In this document: positions 34,767 to 44,692 of the stretch, piece by piece
Layout of the letters: each line of letters begins with the position of its first letter
How positions within the stretch are numbered: position 1 is the stretch's first letter
Source: Spirochaetia bacterium UBA5763
GTDB lineage: Bacteria > Spirochaetota > UBA4802 > UBA5550
Direction: 5' to 3'
Length of the DNA: 64,000 nucleotides
NCBI GenBank assembly: GCA_002418835.1
Contig: DIEX01000030.1
Span: 167,780-231,779, forward strand
The notes under the pieces: model-generated
Told to the model about the DNA's origin: nothing
Databases searched by the model: none
What the model saw: the letters and a program-made list of their open reading frames with translations, nothing else
Position numbers and translations under genes: made by a program

Positions 34767-35441
34767 ATGGAATTTCTTTTAAAAAAAACAAGATTAAATA
34801 TGATGTATAAAGAGCCTAAAGTATTAGATTATTTATTAATTAGAATTTATAAATTTGATAATCGCTATTTAAGAAGATTAATAAGAGAAATATTGCTCCG
34901 CCGTAAACATTCTGAACTATATTCGGCAACACTTAGAATTATATTTTATAAATACCATAAAATTAAAGTCGGTTTATATTCATATGGCCCATTTTATGCG
35001 AATCTACCCGCTGGTACTGAGATAGGAAGATATTCTACAATGCCCCAGAATCTCATTGTAATAAATGGCAGTCATCCGGTAAGTCATAAATCATCCCACC
35101 CATTCTTTTTTAATCCAGATTTTAAATATGTAGATCAACTACTTATAAAACGAAGGCAAAAATTAATCATAGGAAACGATGTTTACATTGGATTGGAAGT
35201 AATGATACTACCTTCTGTCACTTATATTGGTGATGGTGCAGTCATCGCAGCAGGAAGTGTAGTTGTAAAGGATGTACCCCCTTTCGCAATAGTAGGGGGA
35301 AATCCTGCTAAAATTATTAAATATCGTTTTCCAGAAAATACTATAAAAAAAATAACCGAATCAAAGTGGTGGGAAAAGGATATCGACCAAATTAAAGATA
35401 ACGAATCTGAATTCAGAGATTTTTTAAAACCTGTTGAATAA
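34767..35441 (+). CDS. Left-handed beta-helix acyltransferase (CatB/LpxA-like O-acetyltransferase)
   Basis: 224 residues. Hexapeptide-repeat region (AGTEIGRYSTMPQNLIVINGSHPVSHKS, then IIGNDVYIGLEVMILPSVTYIGDGAVIAAGSVVVKDVPPFAIVGGNPAKIIKYRF) typical of xenobiotic and capsule O-acetyltransferases, with the catalytic histidine probably in NGSHPVSHKS. It transfers acetyl from acetyl-CoA to a sugar. Strikingly AT-rich. The 35442-35589 stretch after it holds no gene. Confidence 0.88.
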   Translation: MEFLLKKTRLNMMYKEPKVLDYLLIRIYKFDNRYLRRLIREILLRRKHSELYSATLRIIFYKYHKIKVGLYSYGPFYANLPAGTEIGRYSTMPQNLIVINGSHPVSHKSSHPFFFNPDFKYVDQLLIKRRQKLIIGNDVYIGLEVMILPSVTYIGDGAVIAAGSVVVKDVPPFAIVGGNPAKIIKYRFPENTIKKITESKWWEKDIDQIKDNESEFRDFLKPVE

Positions 35442-35589
35442 TCCGTATTCGTTTTTAACTAATCATGAATTGATTCACAATATTTAAACTTTATTAACAG
35501 ATTTTAAACAATTATTTAAATTGAATATTGGGACAATCAGTTAAAACGACTGAACAGTCCCGGATTAAATTATTACAGGTGTGCTGATT

Positions 35590-36573
35590 ATGAAGATATG
35601 CCTTACAGCAAACAGCGGCGGACACATCAATGAGTTAATTCAACTTAAAAATTACTATAATAATCATGATGTATTTTTCATCACTGACAGAAACCCGTTA
35701 TCAATGGAACTATCTGAAAAGCATAAAGTCTACTTCGTTGAAAAATTTATTTTTAAGGAAGTTTTTAAAAAATTTCAATTCCTGAAGCCTGTCAAAAACT
35801 TTATCCAGTCTTTCTATATTATTATAAAAGAAAAGCCCGATGCTGTTATTACCACAGGTGCCGGTGTTGCACTTGGCTCATGGCTATCAGCGAAAATACT
35901 ATTTAAAAAAAATATTTTTATAGAATCAGCAGCAAGAATTAAAACACCTTCAACTTATGGTAAATACATAGGCGCAAGATCTGAAGCTGTTATTGTTCAA
36001 TGGGATCAACTCAGGCCGTTTTTCAAAAATTCGATATATGGGGGACTCGTTTTTAATTTCGATAAGAGCATTAAACATAAGTATACCAAACAGATAAAAA
36101 AAATATTCGTAACAACAGGAACATATAAACTGCAGTTCAACAGGTTATTCATGGAACTTGACAGAATAATGGCATCGGGGAAAGCTGAATATAGCATTAC
36201 TGCCCAGGTTGGTGAATCGGACTATATGCCGCAGAATTATAAATATTTCAGATACAGCAGCCAGTCAGAGGTTCACATGCATATTGAAGAGAGCGACCTT
36301 GTTATATGCCAGGGGGGATGCGGTTCAATTATGGATTCCCTGCTCAGGGGTAAACGTGTAATCGCGGTTCCGCGGCTCCCTGAATTTAAAGAATATTTTG
36401 ATGATCACCAGGTTGAGCTTGTAAGTGAACTGGAAAAAATGGGGCTTATACTTGGTGTTTATGATATAAAAAAACTGGATGAAACAATAAAAGCAGCTGC
36501 TTTTTTTGTACCTGCTTTTCAGAATCTCAGCAATTCAAATTACGACAGAATTTTAAAAGAGATCATCGGTTGA
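35590..36573 (+). CDS. Glycosyltransferase, Alg14-Alg13 (PssD-PssE) fusion
   Basis: 327 residues from the ATG at 35590 (a GTG three codons earlier is less likely). The N-terminal half matches membrane-docking Alg14/PssD (MKICLTANSGGHINELIQL, VITTGAGVALGSWLSA); the C-terminal half matches catalytic Alg13/PssE (KKIFVTTGTYKLQFNRLF, VICQGGCGSIMDSLLRGKRVIAVPR, FKEYFDDHQVELVSEL). The two parts are usually separate genes, so this is a fused form. Adds the second sugar to the lipid carrier. Starts a tight run of four genes. Confidence 0.88.
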   Translation: MKICLTANSGGHINELIQLKNYYNNHDVFFITDRNPLSMELSEKHKVYFVEKFIFKEVFKKFQFLKPVKNFIQSFYIIIKEKPDAVITTGAGVALGSWLSAKILFKKNIFIESAARIKTPSTYGKYIGARSEAVIVQWDQLRPFFKNSIYGGLVFNFDKSIKHKYTKQIKKIFVTTGTYKLQFNRLFMELDRIMASGKAEYSITAQVGESDYMPQNYKYFRYSSQSEVHMHIEESDLVICQGGCGSIMDSLLRGKRVIAVPRLPEFKEYFDDHQVELVSELEKMGLILGVYDIKKLDETIKAAAFFVPAFQNLSNSNYDRILKEIIG

Positions 36574-36576
36574 ACT

Positions 36577-37266
36577 ATGAAGCTATTTATCAATACTATT
36601 ACTGTTCTTACAATTCTATTAATAGTTTATATTGTCATACCCCATATTTGCAAAAAATTCATGCGCCTGAAATTTCTGAGTTCGATTCAGAAATCAAATA
36701 ATATATACCTCACATTTGATGATGGCCCTGATCCGGAATCAACACCACAGATTATTGAGCTCCTTAAGCTGCATGGGTTTACAGCAACTTTTTTCATAAC
36801 AGGGAAGAATGGTGAAAAATATCCTGAACTTGTTAAGCTGATTGAGAATAACGGAAACAGTATCGGGATGCATGGTTATGAACATATTCATCCATGGAAA
36901 ACAGGGCCGCTAAAAACAATATCCGACATGCAGATGATGACTCAATATTTTAATAAAATTAATCCCTCAATCAATCTATACAGACCCCCTTATGGTAAGT
37001 TTAATATCGTGTCTCTTCTTTATTTTTTATCAGGGAAAACAAGATCGGTGTTCTGGGATATTGATCCTGAAGACTATAAATCTGATAATCCTGAACATAC
37101 TGCATTAGAAATAATTAAACAGGTAAAACCAGGTTCAGTTATTCTTCTTCATGATGGGAGAGACAATATAGAAGAACAGAGCCCATCAGTAATTACAGTA
37201 TCAATAGTTAAATCTATCATACAGTTCGCAATAGCGAATAACCTGAATATTTCCGGTATAAGATAA
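36577..37266 (+). CDS. Polysaccharide deacetylase (NodB/CE4)
   Basis: 229 residues with an N-terminal membrane anchor. CE4 motifs: motif 1 TFDDGPDPE (catalytic base aspartate and metal aspartate), motif 2 HGYEHIHPW (two metal histidines), motif 3 RPPYGKFN, motif 4 FWDIDPEDY and motif 5 ILLHDG. A metal-dependent de-N-acetylase, probably acting on an amino sugar of the exopolysaccharide in the periplasm. Three bases after the previous gene; its stop overlaps the next start (TAATG). Confidence 0.93.
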   Translation: MKLFINTITVLTILLIVYIVIPHICKKFMRLKFLSSIQKSNNIYLTFDDGPDPESTPQIIELLKLHGFTATFFITGKNGEKYPELVKLIENNGNSIGMHGYEHIHPWKTGPLKTISDMQMMTQYFNKINPSINLYRPPYGKFNIVSLLYFLSGKTRSVFWDIDPEDYKSDNPEHTALEIIKQVKPGSVILLHDGRDNIEEQSPSVITVSIVKSIIQFAIANNLNISGIR

Positions 37267-38171
37267 TGCTCAGTATAATAATAGTAAATTATAAATCCTC
37301 GGGCGATATAACCGATTGTCTTGAATCGATCATCAGGTTTGAAAAAAAGTATACAGATTATGAGATTATTATTGTTGATAACAATTCAGGAGATCCGGGA
37401 CTTGATATATTAAAAACCGGGTTTCCGTTCATTAGAATTATAAATGCTGAAAAAAACGGCGGATTTGCTTATGGCAATAATATTGGGATAAAAAATGCTT
37501 CCGGTGATTTTATACTGCTTCTCAATCCTGATACTTACCTTACTGATAATTCAATTGAAAAGCTTTACAACAGAATTAAGAGCGATGATAAAACAGGTAT
37601 TATAGGCCCAATGCTTTTATTCCCTGACGGAACAAACCAGTCATACTACCTCCCTAAATCATATCTCAATTTATGGAAACTCGTCTGTGAACGTTTTTAT
37701 CTATACAGAATATTTAAATCGATACCTTTTTTTAACTCATACTACCGGACATATATGGATTATTCCCGTGAATCCTGCGTGGGACAGGTCTCAGGCGCTG
37801 CTTTATTATTCAGAAAAAGCATCCTCAGTAAAACAGGTATTCTTGATGAAAACTATTTCATGTATTTTGAAGAATCAGACTTGTGCCTGCAGGCCGCAAG
37901 AAACGGTATTGCACAGCTATATTACCCTGAAAGCCGAATAGTACACAAAGGAGGACTTGACTCAGAATCAGGATGGGAAAGAACATCTGCATGGTTTACT
38001 GATTCATTCAGGCATTATTTCAAAAAAAATTTCAGCAAAACAGTATATTATACTGCTATAATTATTTTTACAATCGGTGCATGTCTAAAATCCGCCATCT
38101 TCTATATTAAAAGAGACAGCCGGTTTAGATTTCATATAATTCAATTAAAAAAAATACTCAGGTTCACATGA
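37266..38171 (+). CDS. Family 2 glycosyltransferase, rhamnosyltransferase-like
   Basis: 301 residues with GT-A fold: MLSIIIVNYKSSGDITDCLESI at the start, IIIVDNNSGD, ILLLNPDTYL (DxD-like metal site), GAALLFRKSILSKTGILDENYFMYFEESDLCLQA (acceptor and catalytic ED). Closest in style to WbbL-type dTDP-rhamnosyltransferases. A C-terminal hydrophobic stretch probably docks it at the membrane. Coupled by overlap to both neighbours. Confidence 0.9.
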   Translation: MLSIIIVNYKSSGDITDCLESIIRFEKKYTDYEIIIVDNNSGDPGLDILKTGFPFIRIINAEKNGGFAYGNNIGIKNASGDFILLLNPDTYLTDNSIEKLYNRIKSDDKTGIIGPMLLFPDGTNQSYYLPKSYLNLWKLVCERFYLYRIFKSIPFFNSYYRTYMDYSRESCVGQVSGAALLFRKSILSKTGILDENYFMYFEESDLCLQAARNGIAQLYYPESRIVHKGGLDSESGWERTSAWFTDSFRHYFKKNFSKTVYYTAIIIFTIGACLKSAIFYIKRDSRFRFHIIQLKKILRFT

Positions 38172-39097
38172 CAAACTCTATAAACAATTTTTCAATTATT
38201 ATCCCTTCATACAATTCGATCAATACAATAAAATATACGGTTGAAAGCATACAACAGCAGAATCCCGCACTGATTCGTGAAGTGATTGTTGTTGATTCAT
38301 CAGAGAATGATGATGTAAGAAACTATATAAAATCTTTAAAGGATAAAAAATTCAAGATCATAAAACCGGGAGTCAGGATAATGCCCGCAATACAGAGAAA
38401 TAGAGGAGCAGAAAAAGCAGCGGGGAATATTCTGTTATTCCTTGATTCTGATGTGATACTCCATGAAAGATATCTGGATGTACTACTGACTAGTTATAAG
38501 GAAGATAAGAAGATTGGCGGCGGCGGTATTGTTCTTCCGGATTTCCAAAAAAGAAATAAAATTGCAATTGCCCAGTATTATCTTCAGTTAAATGAATTCA
38601 TACCATGCGGGCAATCACGAATAAAAAAATGCATACCCGGTTGTAACATCTACTGTGAAAAGGAGCTTTTTTTTAAAGCAGGAGGTTTTTCAGAAATGAG
38701 AGCTTCTGAAGATACACAATTTTGCTTTAGTGCTAATAAAATACATGATATATGGTTTATACCTGAAGCTAAAATTGCTCATATCTTCCGGGAGGATTCT
38801 ATCAGTTTTACAACAAACCAGAAAATGCTCGGAAAATATATTGCGCAGAATAAAAATCTGCCTTTTTTTATTAATAATTTCGGAATGATTCGTATACTAC
38901 TCCCTCTGATCTTTTTGATGAAATTCTGCCTTATTTCTTCCAGGCTTATCAAGGCAGGCGGAGGGCATTTCAGAGAATTATTAAGATCCTTCAACCTGTT
39001 CGCAAAGGGTCTTTATTACTGGTCTTGTGGATTTCTTGATGGTATTAGAAATGTTAATTTATCTAAGAATGTAAAATCTTACAACGAATCTTTTTAA
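38168..39097 (+). CDS. Family 2 glycosyltransferase
   Basis: 309 residues: NFSIIIPSYNSINTIKYTVESI, EVIVVDSSEND, ILLFLDSDVILHERYL (DxD), GCNIYCEKELFFKAGGFSEMRASEDTQFCF (ED motif). The start ATGA overlaps the preceding stop. Last gene of the plus-strand run; a T-rich hairpin follows before the convergent gene. Confidence 0.9.
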   Translation: MTNSINNFSIIIPSYNSINTIKYTVESIQQQNPALIREVIVVDSSENDDVRNYIKSLKDKKFKIIKPGVRIMPAIQRNRGAEKAAGNILLFLDSDVILHERYLDVLLTSYKEDKKIGGGGIVLPDFQKRNKIAIAQYYLQLNEFIPCGQSRIKKCIPGCNIYCEKELFFKAGGFSEMRASEDTQFCFSANKIHDIWFIPEAKIAHIFREDSISFTTNQKMLGKYIAQNKNLPFFINNFGMIRILLPLIFLMKFCLISSRLIKAGGGHFRELLRSFNLFAKGLYYWSCGFLDGIRNVNLSKNVKSYNESF

Positions 39098-39103
39098 GAC
39101 TAC

Positions 39104-39147
39104 CTCTGATAATTATAATCCTTTAATTTTATAATTAGAGTTTTTTT
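39104..39147 (+). terminator. Terminator between the convergent exopolysaccharide operons
   Basis: Imperfect AT-rich stem (CTCTGATAATTATAA with TTATAATTAGAG, one 3-nt bulge) followed by TTTTTTT. Confidence 0.5.
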
Positions 39148-40291
39148 AATTATTTTTCATAATAGAAAATCTTGCTCGATACATTCTCAATTTATTAATA
39201 AATACTCTTAAAAAAACAATTTTAGACAATTGCCACCTTACCTTATAAGGAATAGTAATAATTGCACCGATTAAACCTCGATATATTATAACCCTTTCTA
39301 TACTATTTTCTTCATTAAACCAAAACCGCTTATGTTCGCCGTCTCCATGCATAAATTCATAATCTTTTATTCCTTCGTTACAACAATCTTCAAGAATAAA
39401 CCTGTTTAAATAAAGCCCCGGTCTTAAGTCTTTAAATTTTATATCAAATGCTGTCCAATAAGAATAATAAACTTCATGAGACCTGAATCCAAGTCTGAAG
39501 GCTGCATCTTCGCCATTTAATATTAAAATCCAAGCACGGGCATAATCATATTCTATAAGACTTCGAATAATTGTTTGAATAAAATCATCTCTGAGAGTTT
39601 TTATCCCTCTCTGTATTAACCAGCTTTTTGTTTGAATTTTACATAATCGCTCTAAAATATTTAGGTCAATATCAATTCCTCGGTATTTTTCTATTTTAGC
39701 ATCACAGGTTTTATTTACTTTTGATATTTTCTTTTCTATTTCTTTTTGCTGTTTTTTTGTTTTTCTTTCGTTATAAAAATCTTCAAAACTATCCTTTAGA
39801 TTGATCGATAAACATACATCACGTTTTTGAAATTTAACTTTTAATTTTTGTTTTCTTAATTCATCTATAAACTGACTAGTTAATTTATCTTTTGAATATA
39901 AATCATCAATGTATAACATATTCAATTTTAAATATTTAAAAAAGGCAGTTGAAAACAAACGATAATAACTTTGATCAGAAAAATCATGTAAAATTCCCCA
40001 AAAAAAAGCTTCACCATGCCCAAGGGGAGTTGCATATTTAATACCCAAATAATTTTTAATTTGTAAAAATAATACCGCAATTAATTTTTTATTATCCCAC
40101 ATCGTAAAACCGATTGGAATTCCAGAATATTCATTTTTTTTAAGAAAAGAGGATAACCACGGATATGAAAGAAATCCATGCGAGTTATATGCACGAGAAT
40201 ATAGATCATCCCAATCATATTTCAGATTTAGGAGTAAATCTTTTCCTTTTATAATTTTAAATGATATTTTTGTATTTGAATCTGTATCCAT
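39146..40291 (-). CDS. FemAB/CelD-like GNAT acyltransferase
   Basis: 381 residues of the GNAT superfamily group often labelled Acetyltransf_6. Seen: DDLYSRAYNSHGFLSYPWLSSFLK near the start, a basic coiled segment (ERKTKKQQKEIEKKISKVNK), and the C-terminal GNAT half AWILILNGEDAAFRLGFRSHEVYYSYWTAFD and LRPGLYLNRFILEDCCNEGIKDYEFMHGDGEHKRFW. Likely transfers an amino-acyl or acyl group to an amino sugar. Very AT-rich. A 194-bp gap separates it from a paralogue upstream. Confidence 0.82.
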   Translation of the reverse strand: MDTDSNTKISFKIIKGKDLLLNLKYDWDDLYSRAYNSHGFLSYPWLSSFLKKNEYSGIPIGFTMWDNKKLIAVLFLQIKNYLGIKYATPLGHGEAFFWGILHDFSDQSYYRLFSTAFFKYLKLNMLYIDDLYSKDKLTSQFIDELRKQKLKVKFQKRDVCLSINLKDSFEDFYNERKTKKQQKEIEKKISKVNKTCDAKIEKYRGIDIDLNILERLCKIQTKSWLIQRGIKTLRDDFIQTIIRSLIEYDYARAWILILNGEDAAFRLGFRSHEVYYSYWTAFDIKFKDLRPGLYLNRFILEDCCNEGIKDYEFMHGDGEHKRFWFNEENSIERVIIYRGLIGAIITIPYKVRWQLSKIVFLRVFINKLRMYRARFSIMKNN

Positions 40292-40485
40292 ATAAAGATA
40301 TTTATCCTATAATCATTGAATACTAACTAAAAAAATTAACTGAAACTTTCTTTAATACTGTAAGATTAATCACCAAAACATTTAATTCTATTATAAAAAC
40401 TGTTTAATAATTTTATCATGCAACTAACACTATTTTCCATGTTACTCATAAAGTTTCTAAATCTAACTCACATCCAATAAAAGAA

Positions 40486-41658
40486 TTATTGATTCATACT
40501 CCTTATCATCTTTTTTCTCCATATTTTTTTAATTTTATTATCGAGCTGATACTGTTTTAAAACTGATTTCAAAATTCTTATCATATACTTTAATAGTGAA
40601 GAAACAATATTTATAAAAATTCCTTTCACTGTTGGAGAAAAAAAATAAAAAGTTGTTTCTACCCAATTTATGTCAGCATATTTTTTTTTATACGATGCAT
40701 CACCAAATCCATAATCAATATATTTAATCTTTTTATCATCTGAGATTTCTTTTATAATATGAATTAAAAGAATAGTACCTACTTCATAATCTGAATAGGC
40801 AGGATCATATCCTGTTGAATCAAGAAATAATATATCACTATACCTGAAAGCAAGCCAAAAAGATGCTGGCATTTCATTTACGTAAAGCACATAAGCTTCT
40901 AAGATACCCTTGGTCGCTGCGATTTTTAGTCTATCATAAAATTCAGAATTAAGTATAAACCCTGTCTGTAAACCACGATGATATGTTTTAGATGCAATTG
41001 ATTCAATGTCAGCTGAAACTTTTTCAATATTGCTTATGGAGTTAAAACATTTATACTCAACATTATTGAATGAACTTTCAAGTATACGTATTGTTCTTCG
41101 AATATTATGCCGGCTTTTCTTACCAAGTCGCTTAAAAAAATCATCAAGAGATTCAGCTGCTGATGTTCTATAGTGTAAGGTTTGTGATGGATGTCTATCT
41201 TTTAAAAAAGAAGATGGAAAGTTAATTATTAAATTAAGATTTTCAGGATCCAAATTTAAGTGGCTAAAATATATTGCATCAAAAATACCTTTTTTCATCA
41301 TTTTATATATATGGTCAAGATACAGTTTAAAAATAACAGGGTTCCGTTCACCCATGATACCTTCATATAGGATTGATAACTGCTTAATATTTATACTAAA
41401 TAATGATTTATAACCTAAATTAATTTTATATTCAATATTTTCAAATCTACAGATAAGCATTGAAATTGGTTGATAACTTGAATTGTCATATATAATGAAA
41501 ACATATGGAGTTTTGGTATTATTATTATTTAGATAAGACAAATAAAGATCAATATCGGTATTGGGATGACATTGAATAGATTCCCAGAAGTGCTTAATTT
41601 TACTTATTTTTTCGATTGTATCAACAATCTCAAGAGAGAACAACTTTGCATGTTCCAT
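40486..41658 (-). CDS. FemAB/CelD-like GNAT acyltransferase, second copy
   Basis: 390 residues with the same layout as the gene at 39146: FFKRLGKKSRHNIRRTIRILES (the K/R-rich helix that precedes the GNAT half), AYVLYVNEMPASFWLAFRYSDILFLDSTGYDPAYSDYEVGTILLIHII and KIKYIDYGFGDASYKKKYADI. The pair diverge strongly in sequence, so they are probably not a recent duplicate. AT-rich. A gap of 273 bp upstream holds no recognised gene. Confidence 0.82.
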   Translation of the reverse strand: MEHAKLFSLEIVDTIEKISKIKHFWESIQCHPNTDIDLYLSYLNNNNTKTPYVFIIYDNSSYQPISMLICRFENIEYKINLGYKSLFSINIKQLSILYEGIMGERNPVIFKLYLDHIYKMMKKGIFDAIYFSHLNLDPENLNLIINFPSSFLKDRHPSQTLHYRTSAAESLDDFFKRLGKKSRHNIRRTIRILESSFNNVEYKCFNSISNIEKVSADIESIASKTYHRGLQTGFILNSEFYDRLKIAATKGILEAYVLYVNEMPASFWLAFRYSDILFLDSTGYDPAYSDYEVGTILLIHIIKEISDDKKIKYIDYGFGDASYKKKYADINWVETTFYFFSPTVKGIFINIVSSLLKYMIRILKSVLKQYQLDNKIKKIWRKKMIRSMNQ

Positions 41659-41931
41659 AATACATCCTCAATAAAAAATGTTTTGGTGAAAAACTAACAT
41701 AATATAGATATCCAAAGTATTTATTTGTTTATTCAACCACTCACCTAGCATGTTCAATAAGATGAATAAACACTCTTTTCACTCATTAGTTCATCAAATA
41801 ATAATTATAGTTTGACCAGTTAAACATATCCCAATAAATGTTCCCACAAAAGATAAATACATAGGATCTAAAAATTTAAAATACTATTAGTGATTAAATG
41901 TTAACTTTTTACAAAATGAATCATAAACTTA

Positions 41932-43008
41932 TTAATAAAATAATAATTTGTTATTTACTATATAATCTGATATAATTTTTCCGGAAAGACTACATGCCAA
42001 TGGTGTGAAATGTCCGTGACCTTGTTCCCGATAAAGAAGTTCTTTATTATGTTGATTAAATAAGTTAATAGGATTTATATAATTAAAGCCATACGTTTCT
42101 CCTACATATTTATCCATCGGAAATTTTGATACAAACTCAGTTTTTGTTCTTCTGACAGGAATATCAAATGTCAAAAAACTACAATTATTCATTTTACATT
42201 GAACTGCTATCTCTTTTAATATCGCTACGGTGAGATTCATGTTTTTTACTTCTACATCTTTTACATTATTACTAGTTTTATTCTTTTCAGATTCCACTTT
42301 CCTTATCATATCTAGTAATGATTTTATTTTCATTCCAGTATTATCTCTTAAAAAATTGAAAAGATGGCTCTTATCTGTAATAAACCTCAACACCGGATAT
42401 CGGAACATAAATTCCTGTATCCTTGCACCCGGAAGATATGTTTCTGCATTGCGTTTTAATCTGCCATCCTCCAGTTTAAAAAGATTAGTCCTTATATTCT
42501 CATCAAGGTCACTGGCATGCCAGGCAAGAAGAACAAGATCAGGCTCATATTTAAATCCTTCATTCTGAAGTACAATCAGCTCCTCTGCATTACTGAAACC
42601 GGATGAACTGAGATTCACCACTTCACATTTTATACCTGCATTGTTCAGATTCTCACTCATTCTTGTTGTGAATGTATCTTCAAGGTTTACCTCGTAACCC
42701 ATGCCGAAGGAATCTCCAAGCACCACGATCCTTTTTACACCAGCAGGTTTTTTATAAGGAATTTCATAATCCGCCCTTATCCCGGCTGAGTTTGTTCGCA
42801 TATGGACTTTTACTTCAGGTGTTATGTGCCAGTACTGCCGGCTGCCGATATTACCCCTTATGCCGTAATATTTAGGCTCCACGTACCTTGGAAGCATAGG
42901 TATGGGATTAAAAATGCGCAGAAATAACTCAGCAGCAGCAAGTATATAAACAGTGCAGAATATTACACGTGTTATACGGGATTTTAATATATCTTTAAAT
43001 TTTTTCAT
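41932..43008 (-). CDS. SGNH/GDSL-fold hydrolase or O-acetyltransferase partner, membrane-anchored
   Basis: 358 residues. N-terminal membrane segment (ITRVIFCTVYILAAAELFL), then SGNH blocks: block I VVLGDSFGMGYEVN (nucleophile serine), block II SSSGFSNAEE and block V GHGHFTPLACSL (histidine). Block III reads LAWHASDLDEN, where the usual GxND asparagine is not obvious. Such proteins work with MBOAT acyltransferases to acetylate exopolysaccharide in the periplasm. It follows the MBOAT gene by 22 bases. Confidence 0.82.
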   Translation of the reverse strand: MKKFKDILKSRITRVIFCTVYILAAAELFLRIFNPIPMLPRYVEPKYYGIRGNIGSRQYWHITPEVKVHMRTNSAGIRADYEIPYKKPAGVKRIVVLGDSFGMGYEVNLEDTFTTRMSENLNNAGIKCEVVNLSSSGFSNAEELIVLQNEGFKYEPDLVLLAWHASDLDENIRTNLFKLEDGRLKRNAETYLPGARIQEFMFRYPVLRFITDKSHLFNFLRDNTGMKIKSLLDMIRKVESEKNKTSNNVKDVEVKNMNLTVAILKEIAVQCKMNNCSFLTFDIPVRRTKTEFVSKFPMDKYVGETYGFNYINPINLFNQHNKELLYREQGHGHFTPLACSLSGKIISDYIVNNKLLFY

Positions 43009-43030
43009 ATTTAACCATTATTATAAACAT

Positions 43031-44692
43031 TTAAAAAGCAAAGTATATAAACTCCTGAACTGTTGATCCTGAAAATGAAAGGATAGACATTATTATAAAT
43101 AACCATACATTCAGCTGAATAAACCAGTGCCATTTTTTTACAGGCTCAAGGTCTTTGAGATAATATTGTACAACCTGGAACAGAACCAGGAACCAGGTGA
43201 ATCTGCACACAGTTGCCAGGTGAGACCAGGCTTCAGGAGACCCGGAGGGATTTGTAAAAACTGATAATGTAAAAAGACCTATAGTTGTCATATTCTTTGC
43301 CCTGAACATCAGCCATCCGTATGCAACAAGGTTAAATGTTAAAACCCCATGCAGGGCACCATTCAGCCATGAATACTGCTTCTTGTCATTTCGTATATTA
43401 AAAGCCCTGTATATAACAAGAAGCAGGCCATGATATGCCCCCCAAAGAACAAAGGTCCAGGAGGCACCATGCCACAGCCCCCCCAGCAGCATGGTGAGAA
43501 ATAAATTAATGTATATTCTCCGTTCGCTGCACCTGTTACCTCCAAGTGAGATATAAAGGTAATCCCTGAGCCAGGTTGAGAGGCTTATATGCCACCTGCG
43601 CCAGAACTCCTGCGGTGTTTTAGAAACATACGGCAGGTTGAAATTCAGCATGGTTTCAAATCCCATTAGCTTACCTAAACCGCGTGCGATATCAGTATAC
43701 CCTGAAAAGTCACAATATATCTGGATGGTATATGCGTAGATACCGATAAGTATTCTCAATCCGTCCTCTGGCACTGTTACAGGTGTCTGCAGGATATCAT
43801 AGGGCCCGAACACATTGTTTACCACAACAGCGAGGTTATCAGCCACAACCTTTTTATAAAGCCCCCAGGATATAAGCCACAGAGCGTCATATAAAGAATC
43901 TTTTGTCAGGGCAGGCCTCATCTTCTGCATCTGGGGGATAATATTTTTTGCCCGTTCAATAGGGCCGGCCAGAAGCTGCGGGAAAAAAGCAAGATAGAGT
44001 GCATAATCAGCCAGGTTTTCGCAGCTCTCTATCTCCCCCCTGTATATATCAACCGTGTAACTTATAGATTTGAAAATATAGAATGATATACCCACAGGTA
44101 GAATTATCTTTAATGTCCACGGATCGGGGGTATAATTAAAGACGAGCTTCATCATGCCTGTAAAGCTTTCCATAAAAAAGTTGAAGTATTTAAAAAAACC
44201 GAGCATTGACAAACTGAATACAACGCTGATAATTATATACAGCCTCTTCCGGGCTTTTTCGGTCCAGCTCTCTGTTATTACGTATAAAAGATTAATTGTC
44301 AGAAGGCCGATTGCGGTAAAGAGCAGTACTTTTAAACCCAGGGGATTAATAATATTCTCTTTATCAACTTCCAGTGAAAAGGGGGAGAAAGAAAGACTGA
44401 TTGCTCTGTATTGAATCAGTACAAAGAAAACCCAGGCGATCAATAAAAACAGAGCTGTTTTAATCCTCTGCTGCAGTGTAAGCCTGTTTTTATTTATCAG
44501 GATGCCAAGGATATAATCAATATTTGACGAAAGGATAATTAAAAAGAGAAACCTGGTATCCCACATTCCATAGAAAAAATAGCTTGCTGCCAGCAGCAGA
44601 AAATTCTGCACCCTGTACTGTTTTTTTGCAAGACGGTAAATCGCAAAAAACAGAATAAAAAATACTGCGAAGCTTATTGTATTGAATATCAT
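43031..44692 (-). CDS. MBOAT-family O-acyltransferase (AlgI-like)
   Basis: 553 residues, about 11-12 membrane helices. MBOAT hallmarks: PQEFWRRWHISLSTWLRDYLYISLGGNR and the catalytic-histidine region LLGGLWHGASWTFVLWGAYHG; also QLLAGPIERAKNIIPQM and YCDFSGYTDIARGLGKLMG. It passes acetyl groups across the inner membrane for exopolysaccharide O-acetylation, as AlgI does in alginate synthesis. It overlaps the upstream SGNH gene (ATGA) and lies next to the second SGNH protein. Confidence 0.93.
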   Translation of the reverse strand: MIFNTISFAVFFILFFAIYRLAKKQYRVQNFLLLAASYFFYGMWDTRFLFLIILSSNIDYILGILINKNRLTLQQRIKTALFLLIAWVFFVLIQYRAISLSFSPFSLEVDKENIINPLGLKVLLFTAIGLLTINLLYVITESWTEKARKRLYIIISVVFSLSMLGFFKYFNFFMESFTGMMKLVFNYTPDPWTLKIILPVGISFYIFKSISYTVDIYRGEIESCENLADYALYLAFFPQLLAGPIERAKNIIPQMQKMRPALTKDSLYDALWLISWGLYKKVVADNLAVVVNNVFGPYDILQTPVTVPEDGLRILIGIYAYTIQIYCDFSGYTDIARGLGKLMGFETMLNFNLPYVSKTPQEFWRRWHISLSTWLRDYLYISLGGNRCSERRIYINLFLTMLLGGLWHGASWTFVLWGAYHGLLLVIYRAFNIRNDKKQYSWLNGALHGVLTFNLVAYGWLMFRAKNMTTIGLFTLSVFTNPSGSPEAWSHLATVCRFTWFLVLFQVVQYYLKDLEPVKKWHWFIQLNVWLFIIMSILSFSGSTVQEFIYFAF

